A DNA stretch of 64,000 nucleotides from Piliocolobus tephrosceles (lineage: Eukaryota > Chordata > Mammalia > Primates > Cercopithecidae). Of this stretch, positions 1 through 12,435 are shown piece by piece. The first letter of the stretch is position 1. Every line of letters starts with the position of its first letter. The translations under genes and the position numbers were made by a program. The DNA lies in contig NC_045436.1 of the NCBI RefSeq assembly GCF_002776525.5, positions 157,292,666-157,356,665 of the forward strand. The letters are read 5' to 3'. The notes under the pieces are model-generated. The model did no database searches. It had not been told where the DNA came from and saw nothing but the letters and a program-made list of their open reading frames with translations.

Positions 1-602
1 AAAAACCTGCAACAAGTATCACATATTTGTCCGGTTATTTTCAGGTAATACAAACTTCTGCAGCCACTAGTAGGTAATAAAACAAAACTAAATAAATATT
101 TTCTAGAGATTAAAAAATTAAACCCAGTGTAATAGTGGAAGTCTCATTTGATTTGAAATTGCTTTCTTCCCCTAGTTTAGTCAACATCCGAATGTAGACA
201 GGATTCCTGCACTGAAGATAGGAAGGCGTAATTGGTTATCTCTCTCTCTGTTTTCTCACTTCTTAATTACTGTTTAGATGCTCTAGGATTACAGAATGAA
301 GAAGAATCAAGGACAGAAAATATTTGCCTGAACTAATGCAACAGGCATAGCTGGTGTTGTTGCATTCTTGAAGGAATAGATATAAAGGCTGGCTTTCGTT
401 CAGGGGAGTGTTTTTTTAAATTATTTTACTTTTTTGGCTTTTACAATTTTTTTTTAGAAAACTATCATGAGAGAGGCTTTTTCTTATAACTTCATTGATT
501 TAAATTGTGAATAATGTCTCTTCCAGATGGTCATATAAAAATTCCACTACAGACTCTTAGATTTTGGCAGCCTTCTCCCTTTTTCAGGTCCCCATCCCAC
601 CC
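1..602. other. Unassigned AT-rich stretch
   Basis: I recognise no gene, RNA or repeat family here. The sequence is AT-rich with no long open frame. Confidence 0.6.
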
Positions 603-631
603 TTTTTTTTTTTTTTTTCTTTCTTTCTTTT
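603..631. repeat. T tract / (TTTC)n simple repeat
   Basis: Sixteen T residues are followed by three CTTT-type units. It may be the remnant of a poly-A tail on the minus strand, but no Alu or L1 body adjoins it. Confidence 0.85.
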
Positions 632-1321
632 CCTTCTAGTAGTCCTATTAGGCAGAGTCGTTTTAGAATAAATCAGTTTGACACCTGGCTACTTTCTCAT
701 TGCCCTATTATTTGGCCCATGAGAAATACAAAAACACTGCTGTCCCAATATATTTTGATTATTCTTGGAAGTGTTCCAAATTCTGACCTACCACAGGGGC
801 AACTTTAGTACTAGACTCTCAGCTGGAAACTTCTTCAGTCATGATTCAGATACCAGTGCCTGTCTCTCAGATTCCAAAGAACACATTTCAAATTCTCCAA
901 AACTGTCCCCCATTGATCCTCCTTATTTGGTGTCTCTTCTTCCGCAGCGCTCTCTCAAGAAATCCTTACTACCATCAACCTCTTAACGAAGTGTTTGCTT
1001 TCTCTGTAACTTGGAAGGGAGTGGAACAGGATGATTTAACATTTATAGGATATGTCTCAAAATCTTATTTGAAGGGCAGTTTTTTATGTTTTACTTTATA
1101 ATACAGGAGGATACAAAAACTGTTGAATTTTTCTTGATTTTGTGGCATCTTTGCCAAAACCCTATGACTAAAATAATCACACTTCATATTATTTTGCCAT
1201 TACTTACAAAGGAATAAGTAATAACAGTTATGAAACCAGGTTTTCAAATTTAACTAGGTTTTCAAATTAAACTACATAAAGTAAAACATAAGTCTAGTCA
1301 TTTTGCTTTTATTTACGCCAT
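632..1321. other. Unassigned stretch
   Basis: Two short overlapping open frames (73 and 86 codons, 765-1101) are present, but they show no domain, splice context or coding-like composition. I see no repeat family. Confidence 0.55.
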
Positions 1322-1506
1322 AGTGAAAGAGTAGGTATATCCAAGAGTGTTCATAGCAGCATGTTCAAATGAGTAAAAACCTGAGAACAACTTAAGTGCC
1401 CAATAGAAGAATGAATAACTATTTACAGTATACAAAGAAATACCTTATGGTGATGAAAATGAATTAATTAAAGCTATGTCTATTAATTTCTATAAATCAT
1501 AATAAC
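1322..1506 (+). mobile_element. Ancient L1M LINE, 3' region, first part
   Basis: The text follows the end of L1 ORF2 and the start of the 3' UTR of old L1M elements: a 'ttcatagcagc' stretch, then a 'gaacaactta...gtgcccaatag' block and 'gatgaaaatgaa'. It stops abruptly at a younger L1 in the opposite direction, and the same element resumes after 1835. Family assignment is from memory of consensus wording; the exact L1M subfamily is not determined. Confidence 0.7.
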
Positions 1507-1835
1507 TTTTTTTATTATTATACTTTAAGTTCTAGGGTTACACGTGCAGAACGTGCAGCTTTGTTACGTAGGTATACATGTGCATGGTGCTTTGTTGCAC
1601 CCATCACCTGTCACCTACATTAGGTATTTGTCCTAATGTTATCCCTCCCCTAACTCCCAACCCCTGACAGACCCCAGTGTGTGATGTTCCCCTCCCTGTA
1701 TCCAGTGTTCTCATTGTTCAACTCCCACTTATGAGTGAGAACATGTGGTGTTTGGTTTTCTGATCTTGTGATAGTTTGCTGAGAAATATGGTTTCCAGTA
1801 ACATCCATGTCCCTGCAAAGGACATGAACTCATCC
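1507..1835 (-). mobile_element. Primate-type L1 (L1P), 5'-truncated 3' end
   Basis: On the plus strand it starts with a T-rich tail and then 'tactttaagttctagggtta'. It continues through the familiar L1 3' UTR and ORF2 end: 'cccacttatgagtgagaac' and 'gcaaaggacatgaactcat'. About 330 bases remain, so this is a heavily 5'-truncated insertion. It sits inside an older L1M on the other strand. I could not define a clear target-site duplication. Confidence 0.9.
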
Positions 1836-2303
1836 TAATTTTAAGAGGAAAAAAGCTAAGAAAGAATATTCTCAGTAAGCTCTCATTTTAAGAAGATCAA
1901 AAACATAAGTTTAAAAATATTAAAGTATAAAAGGAAATGATTTTCAAAGTAAAATACAGGGTAGAATGATGGTTAAAAGAGACTGGTAAGGGTAGCAGGG
2001 GTGGGGAGGGGATCCTGAGTACAGTTAACGGTCGCAAAAATATAGTTAGAATGAATAAGATCTAGTAATGGCTACCCCAACAGGGTGACAACAGTCAACA
2101 ATTATTTATTGTATATATAAAAGTAACTAAACGAGTGGAATTGGAATGTTCCTAGTGCAAATAAATGATAAATGTTTGAGATGATGGATACCTCAGTTCC
2201 TCTGATGTTATTATTACATATTCTGTGCCTGCATTAAAACATCACATGTACCCCACAAATATGTGCACCTACTATGTACCCATAAAAATTTAAAACGATA
2301 CCG
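1836..2303 (+). mobile_element. Ancient L1M LINE, 3' UTR, second part
   Basis: This is the continuation of the element at 1322-1506. It shows the L1MA/MB-type 3' UTR phrases 'caacagggtgacaacagtc', 'aattatttattgtatat' and 'ggatacctcagttcc', and terminates in 'actatgtacccataaaaatt'. Rejoining across the inserted L1 keeps order and strand, which supports nesting. Confidence 0.8.
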
Positions 2304-2582
2304 TAGATCACTGATTATCCCTGGATTAGGAAGATAAGAATGAAATAAGTACTGAGAGAGCTTCAGCAGCTTGAGCAAAGTTCAATTTCTTAACTTGAGT
2401 GAAATATTCATGGGTATTTATGTTGTTATTTTGTTTTGTAAGTCATGAATATAAGTTCCTATTATTGTGTGAATGAAATATTTTCTAATATTAAAAAGGC
2501 AATTGACTATCGACCATTTTAAAAAACAAACAACAATAACACGGAAGACACACATAAAAATGCGTCCACCTATTACTTGTTA

Positions 2583-2690
2583 TTTTGGGTGAGTCATTAA
2601 ACTTTTCCAGACCTCCTTTCTCCATCTGTGAGATGGAAATAATGGGGGTGGTTGTGAAAATTAATAATAATGCAATTAAAGTAATTATAA
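2583..2690 (+). mobile_element. MIR fragment
   Basis: The core 'ctccatctgtgagatggaaa' followed by a TAAT-rich run and 'gttgtgaaaatta' matches the MIR segment that reads 'cctcatctgtaaaatgggg...gttgtgaggatta'. Diverged. Confidence 0.55.
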
Positions 2691-3621
2691 TTACAATTAG
2701 TAAGTGTGTATAAAAATGAGTTCAATATAGTCAAGTATATTCAAATATATTTGGTGAATAATTCATTTTTAAGTATAGTAAACTGACTACAGCTATTTTA
2801 ATACCTTTTGTGTATAAAATACATGAATCTTTACATTTATCGTATTTTAATGATCCATGCAAAAGTTACAATTCTTTTAAGAGTTTATTAAAGAAAAAGA
2901 AGTCTAATTTAGGTTTTTTTTAATAGTATGACTACTAACATTTTCTTTTTACAATCCTCTATAACTTACACTTTGAAGTCCCTTATTTCCAATATTATAA
3001 CAGTGATAAATAAGGTTTTCCAGATAAATGCAATTAGTTTCTCTGTTCTCAATTTTTAAAAAATGTTAGAAAGATATGACTTCGATAGTATATTTGATTA
3101 TCATGCTAGGAAAATATTTTTGAAAAATTATATTGTATTTTATTTTTTTGAAGGGAAAGCTCAGTCACACGGACCAGTAGAAGATTTTCCAAAGTTATAT
3201 GACATGAGGGAGAGAGTTCAGAATCCTGATTACCTAGGTCTTCTCACTGTATCTCTATCACCTATTAGTTTCAACTGACATCAAATGCCACCCAGTTAAT
3301 ATATGCCACTCAGTTCATTATTCAACTACCTTTTTTTTCAAATATTGATCACACAGGATGAGCAGCACTAATCTAGGCCTGGTAGACACAGCCATATCTC
3401 TAAGGAAAGAGACAAAAGAAATAACCAGAGAGAAGAAGAGAAATTAAATAAGACTACAATTATACAGATTTGTGACTTTGGGGGAGAAAGGATAAAGAAG
3501 ATGACTAGAGAAATGAAAAAGAGGTCTTCTGAAAAGACATTTATGTTGAAAGCATGAGGGCTAATAGCTGTTAATTATTCAAAAAGGAAATGGTAACCCA
3601 TTTTATATTTATGTTAAGTAC
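2691..3621. other. Unassigned stretch
   Basis: AT-rich. I see one 71-codon open frame (3063-3278) with no recognisable domain and no repeat family I can name. Confidence 0.55.
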
Positions 3622-4815
3622 TCAGTAATATTTATTGAGTATTTATTATAGATCAAGTGCTGTTCTAAATTTGAATATTGACTTTGGAGCTGTGAGTAAA
3701 GCAACCAAATTTGCCTCATTATAAAGTTTACCCAAATAATGAAATAAGTATATAGACAATAAATTAATTAACAAACACACGTTACATTTGTTATGTGGTT
3801 TTAAGAACTATGGAGAACAAAAAATAAAGCAAAGTAGAAAGATTTGAGAGTTCTGATGGAAGGAGATGTATGTTAATACTGTTTCATATAGAGTAGCCAT
3901 TATCAGTACAGAGTGACAGGCAAGGTCAAATCCCTGAGGTTGGAGCATGGTTTCCAGAAACTGAAAGAGGACAAGCCAGGGGTATCTGAAGGCAATTAGG
4001 TCAGAGAAGAATGTAGGACCAGATCATGTAGGGATTCATGGAGCAATGATGGACTTTGTCTTGTACTCTGGGCTAGAGAGTTCCCATCAAGGAATTTTAA
4101 GAATAGTAACACAATCAACTTTACTGATTAAATCATAACTTTGCTGACTGTGTAAAGACTAAACTGTGGGGAGGGCGAGATGATTTATGAGTGGAGGGTT
4201 GGGCAGCTAATGAAATAATCTAAATAAGAGGTAACAGTGGTTTGGACCAGGATGTGGGGGTAGATATGGAAGTGCTGGGAATATAGACATATTTCATAAA
4301 CAGAGCCAAATACCGTAGTAAAGGACTGGATGTATAGTATTACAGACAGAGGGAAATCACAATTTCATGGTATTTGGGTCACACAAACTGAACTGAGCGA
4401 GATGAGGGAGATTGCATGTTTAGGGGCCGGGTAGAGTTGTATTCATTTATACAGGTTTAAGTTGCCTATTAGCCAACCAATTGGAGATGAAGAGTGGACA
4501 AATAAACATAGAAATATTGAGACAAGAGGAGATGAATATTTGAATGTTGTAAGCTTAATGAATTATTTGATACTATTTAAAACCATCATCCTAGATGAAG
4601 TCACTTAGGGAGTGAGCACAGATAGAGAAGGCAAGAGACCCTGGGGCTCAGCTCTTGGTTAGTACATTTAGAGATTGAAGAAATACAGAGAAACCAGTAA
4701 AGAAAACTTTAAAAAGGGAGCTAGTTAAACAGAAGAATGATGACTGTTTAAAATTAAATTGAGATACCTAGAGGTTTAAGAGGTTAAGAAACTATCAAGA
4801 TCAAATGAGTTCATG
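3622..4815 (-). mobile_element. L2 LINE, about 1.2 kb
   Basis: Read on the plus strand this is the reverse complement of the L2 3' half. It opens with 'atatttattgagtatttatta' and 'caagtgctgttctaa', then 'agatcatgtagggattcatgg', 'gggttgggcagctaatgaaa', 'gtggtttggaccaggatgt' and 'agtttaagttgcctattag'-like blocks in the expected L2 order. It is old and diverged with small indels, and no open frame survives. It is one of the longest L2 pieces in the window; others lie at 27445-27935, 55270-58465 and 61185-61735. Confidence 0.75.
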
Positions 4816-6189
4816 ACAAAGCTTAAATTAGAATAAATAGTAAAATTATATTTTTATCAAGTGGATATATGGCTACATAAGCACCTTTTTAGAATGCTGT
4901 AGAACATTAATGTGTCTATAATATCTGAGGTCATATTACATAATCTTCAATAGGGTGTCTCTTACAGAGTACTGACTTTAAGTCAACATTAGATTTTGAT
5001 TCTTTTCTCAATGTACTTATAGATTTATGATTAAAGGTCAGATTTTGAAAATAAATTGTCTTTATAGTATGCAATAATTTAATTATACAATTTTCAAATG
5101 AAAGATGTTCATATACTCAAGATTTTTCTGCTTTTCTACTTGACAGATGTTTTAGTTTTTCTTCTTATTCTGCTTTTTTTAGAGGGCTGTTGTAAAACTT
5201 GAAAGTCGTATCTCCCTTTCTTCTCTAGTTTTTCTGAAATGATTTCTTTTGGCCAAAAGACCATTTTCTTTAGTCTTTTATAATTTGTTTCCCTTTCCTT
5301 TCTGATATTTCAATTTTTAGATTGTTATTTTTGTAGTTTAATAGTAGGCATCTTAATCATTAACAATCTATTTGAATTAATACCCACTTATTTTGCAGTC
5401 AATGTTTATAGAAAATCATAACCTAACATCTATTGTCAAGATATGTTCACATTTTTAATAAACTGTTAGATATCTAGATTAAGAGAATCATGAGCTCCAA
5501 TATTTGCATAAGCATTTATATGAGGATGTTGGTTAACCTTAGAAATTTCTGTATGGAATGTTGATGAAACACATTGTAACATGGGTGACATTTTAGAGAA
5601 TGGGTTACTTTCTCAAACCTGTTTATAAAACGATGCTAAATAGAGCATTGGACAATGTTTTCTTAACCAGTGCTTCTCAATCTACCTCTGCTGAGGAATT
5701 TTGTTTTTCGATTTGTTGTTTAACAAAACTTTGTAAAATAGAGTACAAATGAACTACTAGAAAATAAATAAAAAGACACACAAAATGCAGTCCTGATTTT
5801 TATTATCAGATTCGACGGACATAAAGTTATTGGCCAAAGTTCTATAAAAACTTTTCAAACATATGTTCTCATTTCTTCAACTAATGTTCACTGTGGGTAC
5901 CGGTCTATAGACCACCCTGTATAGGAAAATACTTCTACAAAGTCCCCTCTTCTTGAATTCCCTTTAAAAATACCGAATTTTAGAAGAATATGTTACCTAA
6001 TATTATTAGAAATTATTTTTTAAGGACCTGAAACCTATTATGCATGACTTTATAGAAAGACATGCTGATAATTGCAGTACCCGTGTAGTAAGGAATACCA
6101 GGAGGTGTTATACCATTGAAGAGGGTGTGTCTTTTCTTCCTGCCAAGTAACCAGTAATTATTATAATAATGGAAATGCTTTTCATCATA
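4816..6189. other. Unassigned AT-rich stretch
   Basis: Long AT-rich sequence with short T and A tracts. I recognise no repeat family and no open frame of note. Confidence 0.55.
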
Positions 6190-6405
6190 ATATGCTTCAA
6201 ATTTGTTTTAAACATCTTTCTTTGAAACCTCACAACAATCCTGTGAGGCTGACATGATTTTTCTTACTATATAAGAAAACAGATACAGAAGTCAAGTGAA
6301 TTTCCAAGATCACAAATCTCATAATTGGCAGCAGTAGTGCCAGAACTCGGGTTCTCTGCCATCTGTTCTCTTCCAGGTTGATGTAATCATTATCACTTTG
6401 TTATG
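6190..6405 (-). mobile_element. MIR element
   Basis: Contains 'cctcacaacaatcctgtgag', then 'ataagaaaacagatacagaa', 'gatcacaaatctcataattgg' and 'ccagaactcgggttctctgcc'. This is the reverse complement of the MIR order (allele-poor 3' arm, core, then 5' arm). Nearly full length. Confidence 0.75.
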
Positions 6406-8389
6406 AAATTTGAATTGAGGAGACATTGAAGCCAATTAACAGAAGAGAGAGGCTGCAAAAAGGGATTTCTTTATGATGTTTTGGTTTATTCATGCTGCAT
6501 ATAACGGGGGCCTCACACTAATGAGAATGATTTAGGGTAGAATTCAGGCTGTTGTAGTAATTAATGCAGAGGTTAAGCCAGGATAATTCTGGGCAATACT
6601 ATGGCCTTGTATTTCCTTTGGAAGAACTCCAGAGCTGACATTGTACTACACAAACATAGGCCTCCAAGTAGAAGTACAAGTCCTAGGTTAGGACAATAGA
6701 TTTAGTTAGCTTTCCTGGAACCAAGTCTATTATATTTTATTTTCCTCTTTGGAATAGCTTTTTAGGAATTTCAATAATAGGTTCAGCTTTATTTTGTGGC
6801 TAAAGTGACATAATGGAGTGCGAGTTAACACAAGATTTTCGACATTCACCAAGATGATGCTTTATTGCTTTTTTTGGTGTTTAAACCACGAGATAAGGAA
6901 GAAAATATTAACTTGGAAAAAAAGATGACCCTTAACCAGAAATTATAGTGATTGACATTGGTGACTTGCTAATAGGACTGATATAGTAGGTAATAATTAA
7001 TATATTGGTGTGTTTGTGTATGTGCTTATGTGTGCAAGGGAGGGGTTAGCTCAGTTATACGAGTGATGCCAAATACACCATGCTTCAAGGATGCTGGATT
7101 AAAGATATTACCTATTTTAACAAATAAATGCAACGTGAGAGGGAGTCAGTTCTGCAGTGTATTAATTCCTTAATGTCTTGTCCTTAATCAGATTCTCACC
7201 TCACTCAAGCAAGACTAGTAAATAAGTTTTGAAGAAGACGATGAAACAGAATAAATTAAGGAAGAAGAAAAAGTGGAGGGAAATCTCCCAGACTGTTCTG
7301 TCTTCAATGTTCCTTTGAACTTTCTCCCCTACTGCACTCTACATTTTAATGACTCGAGTGTTCACCATTTGTGCAGGAACATACCCTCAATGTGCTCAGG
7401 AGTGATGCGTATCTTACATGAGACAGACCACCCAGCAAAATACCAATCCAACTTGGAGTTTGTGAAGTATTATCCATTTGTCTAAAATTTACTGTGTTAA
7501 AATTCATAATACTTTGTTAGCTGGTTATGTCAAATTCTTATTGCAATATAAAGCTTTAAGTAAAATGTGAATAAATTGACAATATCCAATACCAAAAAGA
7601 CCATAAAAACCTTTTTCAGAAATACAAGAGACTTACAGCCTTGCCTCGGTCAGCAAAAATGGTATATACCAGAGGATAAAGATGAAAATTAAAATAAGTA
7701 TGTATTTCTTCATTTATTCTGTATCCATTCAGCATTGTGACAAGCATAACAGATTTACAATTGTTATATGCTTTTTGCTATATTTCCCCTCTCAATACGA
7801 TATCATTCAATTTTTTTTTTTTTTTTTACAATTTTTACGAATGGAGACAGAGGCTGCTTATTAAGACCAACTATTCCCAGGTTTATTTGTGAAGATAGTA
7901 AGACTTACCTGTGCTGGTCCAGAGATGTTCTATTTTTTTCAGAAGCATTAAATTTTGGGACTAGTGGGAGCAAGAAAGATTATCTCATCTTGTCAGTTAT
8001 TAGATGCAGCAGTACTAAAACAAATTTAAACTGGTAGATTTCCTTCTCAGGGTTATAACAAATACTAAATTAGGTTATGTGTTTTGTTGTTCAGAGGCAT
8101 ACAAATATTTGTATATAATCATTGGGGTGCTGACATTGATGGGATCAATTATGCATATTATATTACTGAATCATCTTCACATGTGAATCTATTAAAATGA
8201 TATAAATTGAAATAATATTAAACCTAATTCTGAATGTGAACAGTGAGCATCAAGGTAGAGTAACTGGATGCCTATATGTGTGTATAAATGCATGTGAATT
8301 CATATGTATACATATACACACAAAGAGAGGAGTTGGGAAGAGACAGAGAAATGAGATGGAACTTTAAAACATGAGAAATCATCTCATAA
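6406..8389. other. Unassigned stretch with a T tract
   Basis: No family recognised. A 17-base T tract lies at 7811-7827 and an alternating TG/CA-rich patch at 8273-8325. The open frames at 7273-7485, 7682-7864 and 7768-8037 have no recognisable domain; the last two read through the T tract. Confidence 0.55.
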
Positions 8390-8730
8390 AAGTGCTTATT
8401 TTTAAAATGAAGACATTTAGGCTATGAGACAGTAGGCCGAGGGGGAGCAGATCATGAGGTCAGGAGATCCAGACCATCCAAACTAACACGGTGAAACCCC
8501 GTCTCTACTAAAAATACAAAAATTTAGCCAGGCGTGGTGGTGGGCACCTGTAGTCCCAGCTACTCAGGAGGCTGAGGCAGGAGAATGGTGTAAACCCAGA
8601 AGACAGAGCTTGCAGTGAGCCGAGATCACGCCACTGCATTCCAGCCTGGGTGACACAGCGAGACTCCATCTCAAAAAGAAAAAAAAAAAAAAAAAAAACT
8701 TGACCAAGGTCCCAAATAACAGCCTATACT
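8390..8730 (-). mobile_element. Probable MIR fragment split by AluY
   Basis: Left of the Alu, 'aaatgaagacatttaggc' resembles the MIR text 'cagatgaggaaactgaggc' in reverse orientation. Right of it, 'cttgaccaaggtcccaaat' resembles 'cttgcccaaggtcacacag'. The two pieces would be nearly adjacent in an uninterrupted MIR. Diverged and short, so tentative. Confidence 0.4.
8434..8698 (+). mobile_element. AluY/Sx-like element, 5'-truncated
   Basis: It starts at 'ggccgaggggga', lacking the first 30 or so Alu bases. It contains the Y-type phrases 'atcatgaggtcaggagatc', 'gagaatggtgtaaaccc' and 'gcttgcagtgagccgagatc' and ends in an A-rich tail. I see no clear target-site duplication. Confidence 0.9.
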
Positions 8731-8767
8731 AGTATGCCCACTTAATGCGATTGACAATGACAATGAG

Positions 8768-8877
8768 GTATGGAGAGGAGAGAGAGTAAAAGAGAGAGAA
8801 AGAGACAGAGACAGAGACAGAGAAAGAGACAGAGAAAGAGAAAGAGAAGGAGAAAGAGAAAGAGAAAGAGAGAGAGG
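8768..8877. repeat. GA-rich (GAGAAA/GAGACA)n simple repeat
   Basis: A purine-only tract of about 110 bases made of imperfect GAGACA and GAGAAA units. The reverse-strand open frame over it (Ser/Phe runs) is an artefact of the repeat. Confidence 0.95.
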
Positions 8878-9616
8878 TGGAGACTGGCGTTTGGGACCGG
8901 GGGAATTTAATCATGGTTGTAGAATTATAATTAGCATAAGAACATTTATTACATGTTTTCATGTTATAGAGGGTTGTCCAAGTACTAATACTTTATTTTT
9001 ATGCCTGATACAGTCAAAGATAATTTTTACTAAGTCATATTCTTACTTACATAGACAATGGTTTTTAAAAATATGCATCTCAAAAAATCTTGTTTGAATT
9101 TATTCAAAGAAATTACATCTTCTGGCCTCAAATACTGTCATTCAGAATCATGCATTTTAAAAATGTTTAATTATACTTTAAATTTAGTAATTATAGCATT
9201 ATATTGATCCAACATATTTGATGATTTAGGCTATAATTTTTAAAAACGCAGTAACTCAGGATCATTATTCGGAATTAAAACCCACATTTGTGGCAGGTTG
9301 TAGACGAACTGATCTACTTGGTTACATTTGGATCTGCATTTGGGTCCATTCTTGCCCTTTCCCTTTCATGCCGCTGCCCACTTAATTTCCCTCATCAGAT
9401 ATTTTCTCAGAGAGCAGTCCCTGAACAGGATCACATGAAATACTTTGAAATACTTTGTAATTTACAAATTGTATTTACACTTAACAAAATATGCACTCTC
9501 GGGTGGGGTTTAAAATTTTAACATAAATTTCTCCGATAATATTAATACAGGAAAGAATTTGTGACATCTCATTCTAGTGGATATAAACACTACCAATTCA
9601 GTTATTTTTATTAAGC
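8878..9616. other. Unassigned stretch
   Basis: AT-rich. No repeat family, RNA or coding region recognised. Confidence 0.55.
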
Positions 9617-9764
9617 AGTGAAAGAGAAAGAGAGAGAGAAAGAGGAAGGAAGGAAGGAAGGAAGGAAGGAAGGAAGGAAGGAAGGAAGGAAGGAAGGAAG
9701 GAAGGAANNNNNNNNNNGAAGGAAGGAAGGAAGGAAGGAAGGAAGGAAGGAAGGAAGGAAGGAA
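9617..9764. repeat. (GGAA)n microsatellite with internal gap
   Basis: A short GAGA lead-in becomes a pure GGAA array on both sides of ten N. Length is unknown because the gap lies inside the array. Open frames over it on either strand are repeat artefacts. Confidence 0.97.
9708..9717. other. Assembly gap (10 N)
   Basis: Ten N inside the GGAA array. A round number of this kind usually stands for an unknown length. Confidence 0.95.
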
Positions 9765-11124
9765 AAAATTAATATAATGCTTTTCTGGCTATTATTTTCA
9801 TTTTCCAAGGCAGGTGAAATGGAAAAATATAATGCTCAAAGACGAATTTTTATTTTGTGAAAGTTAATGTTTTTAACATACAAACTAGTCCTAGATTATT
9901 ATTCAAGGCAGATTTCAAAGTTCTCAATATTGAAAAATTTTGATTGATGGAATGACAGATAAGCCAATTGTTTCTGACAAGACTTGTACAACATCTTATT
10001 TTTTTTACAATTCTGAAGGTTTTGTAAAATGCCAATTAGTGTTCAAATCCCATTAGTAAATTAATTAGAATGTAGTTAAAATCTGCCACAGAGATTGTAA
10101 AACAAACAAATCAAATAACTCATCACTATCCACTCTTGATAATAAAGAAATTTTTATTTGGCTCAAGGGAGTTGGCACATTACTAGTTAGTATTAATTCA
10201 GTTGTTCCTTTGTTGTTTAATAATAAATTTACTATGACCCATATTATATCTTAGAAACAGAAACTAAATAATTTATTCCTCTTTCTTTTACTGATTCTCA
10301 CACTCCCCTTTTTCTTTCTAACTACAGGCTTTTAGAGATATAAACCAGATCAAATTTTTCCATATTGTCTTTTAAATCCTGGCGTGACTTTGTATCAGTT
10401 AGAATCGCTTAAGTAGAAACTATTAAAGCAAATAAAAATGAAGATCAGGTTTGGAAAATCCCTGAACTATCCAAGCCATTTAGGCCTTGAAAATAACTTT
10501 AACCTTGCTTAAGTTGCCAATGTAGGCAGAAAACTTGGGTCATTTCTTGTAAATGCCTGTATTAAAGAAAAACAGAACTTAAACTTAACCAATAAGAAGA
10601 AACCAGATAACATGATGACAGAACAAGGGATTTTTCAGTGGGATGGAGCAAATAAGGCAGTTTCATGATGCTTATCAATTAAATGTTTTCTTTGTATTAC
10701 CTTCCGATTCATTCTATAAAAGTGTATCCTTTATGTTTTTTCAATGGCATTGAAGAGCCACTTCCTGTTTAGAGCTGTCCTATTCATGAATTACTGTTTG
10801 TTTAAATACATTATACAAATTATATTTACCTCAGTTTATCTTTTTAATACAACTAACAAATATTCCGAATTTGTCTTGCTTTGAATAGTATTGAATGTAT
10901 TATCTCACATAGGTGGAATCCCACACACAGTGACATTTTCAGGCAAGCTGATTAAATGGCTCATTGTTTTCAAAGACCCAGGTTCTTCACATAACTCTGA
11001 AATTCACTGGATTAAAGTAACCTAAAAGCTTGTTCCTCTCTTGATTTCAAGATACTGTCTATCACTGCTACAGATTTTCTTACTCATCATGCAACATTAA
11101 GGGTAGCCACAAATAATTTGATGT
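9765..11124. other. Unassigned stretch
   Basis: No family recognised with confidence. The part near 10480-10740 has a 'cttaaccaataag' and a 'tctataaaagtg' reminiscent of a solo LTR promoter, but I cannot name an LTR family and see no paired boundaries. Confidence 0.5.
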
Positions 11125-11546
11125 TTTCTTCATCTTGAGATGAGTTCTATGTACCATCCCCTTGAATCTGGGTGACAGCTATGTCTACTTGAACAATGGA
11201 ATATGGCAAAAGTGAATCTGTGATTGCTCCTAGACCCAAGCCTTAAAATACTGGTAGCTTCTACTTTGTCTTCGAACACTTGCTTTTGCAACCCAATGGC
11301 CATACTGTGCAAAAGTCTAATAAGTCACACAACAGGCCCCTGTGAAGAGCAACTGTGGTTAGCTGAACTCCCAGGGAACAGCCCACACCATCTTATGATT
11401 CATGTAGATTAATGTCTTAAATGTAATCTTCCATTCCTAGTCCAGCTGCCCAGCTGATGCCACGTGGAATGAACACGAGTTATCCTCACATCGTCTTTCC
11501 CAGATTACTGGTTTGTGAATTAAATAAATGACCGCTGTTTAAACTA
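11125..11546 (+). mobile_element. MLT1-type solo LTR (ERVL-MaLR)
   Basis: The order of phrases follows MLT1 LTRs: 'ccccttgaatctgggtgaca', 'gaacaatggaatatggcaaa', 'tagcttctactttgtcttc', 'acccaatggccatactgtg', then the polyadenylation-side segment 'gtgaattaaataaatgaccg' with an AATAAA-like signal. No internal region adjoins it, so it is a solo LTR. Diverged. Subfamily not resolved. Confidence 0.7.
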
Positions 11547-12284
11547 TTGCTTTGTTCTTTTTTTTTTTTTTAAATCGGAGGGAGTGAGTGTTTGTGATGC
11601 AGCCATTAATAATCAAAACAGTCATATTTCTCAACAGATAGAAAAACATAAGTCCTTGTATTCAGTGTGATGAGACAAACATAGGCCTACTGCTCACCCC
11701 TAAGTCACTCAGGAAATTCCAAAGCCAACTGTCTTTACCTAAACTAAGTCTCCTACTAAAGTTGAGATGAGGTCAGTTTCCACAGATGTACATGGCATAT
11801 GGAGCAGTGATAGGTTCAATAAGTAGGAAGATGAATTGGTGGCAGACAAATAATCTGTAAGGTCCACTGCTAACTACATACTTTCTTTTAAAAAGAGAAA
11901 ATTTTCAGATACTGTTATTAAGACAGAGATTTGAAACTTTTATAAATTGTCCTTAGGTTGTAAAGATAAAGAGGGACTATTAGAGCAAATGTGAATTCAT
12001 CAAAGAGCATGTTAAAATTGAGGCTCCATCGTTTGAGGCCTTTATTCTAAGAAAATAGATGATTCGGAGGCTTACTACAAGATAAAAACAACGGCACTTA
12101 ATGGTTATCTCTTTAAAAAATGGGATGAAGAAAGTCTGAGTGCTTATGCAAAAAAAAAGTTTTAAAAAAGCTGGCTTTAAAGTGAATTTTGAGAACATTC
12201 CTTTTACAAAGCAGATATCTGGTGTTTCACACATACTTTCCCAATAATCCGAGGGTAGACCACAAACAGTGAGATGGCTAAGTT
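11547..12284. other. Unassigned stretch
   Basis: Begins with a 14-base T tract (11558-11571). No repeat family or gene recognised in the remainder. Confidence 0.55.
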
Positions 12285-12435
12285 CCTAGACTGGTATATA
12301 CTTTCTACATGACTTTAGAAAAGTTGTCTAACTTTATGAGCTTCTTTTATCCATTTAATAATAATTTATTGAGCACTTAGGCTATAATAGGCACTGTACC
12401 TTCATCTATAAAATGAAAATAAGCATACTTCTTTT
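12285..12435 (+). mobile_element. Probable MIR with an inserted segment
   Basis: 'catgactttagaaaagttgtc' and later 'ccttcatctataaaatgaaa' match the MIR order, with a 'tttattgagcacttagg' block between them that is more like the 3' end of L2 or MIR. It is truncated on the right by an Alu. Confidence 0.45.

Noticed and set aside
8729..8962. Ser/Phe-repeat peptide on the minus strand
   Set aside because: It is the translation of the GA-rich simple repeat.
10480..10740. Possible solo LTR with CCAAT-like and TATA-like motifs
   Set aside because: I could not identify a family, paired ends or a target-site duplication, and the motifs are expected by chance in AT-rich DNA.
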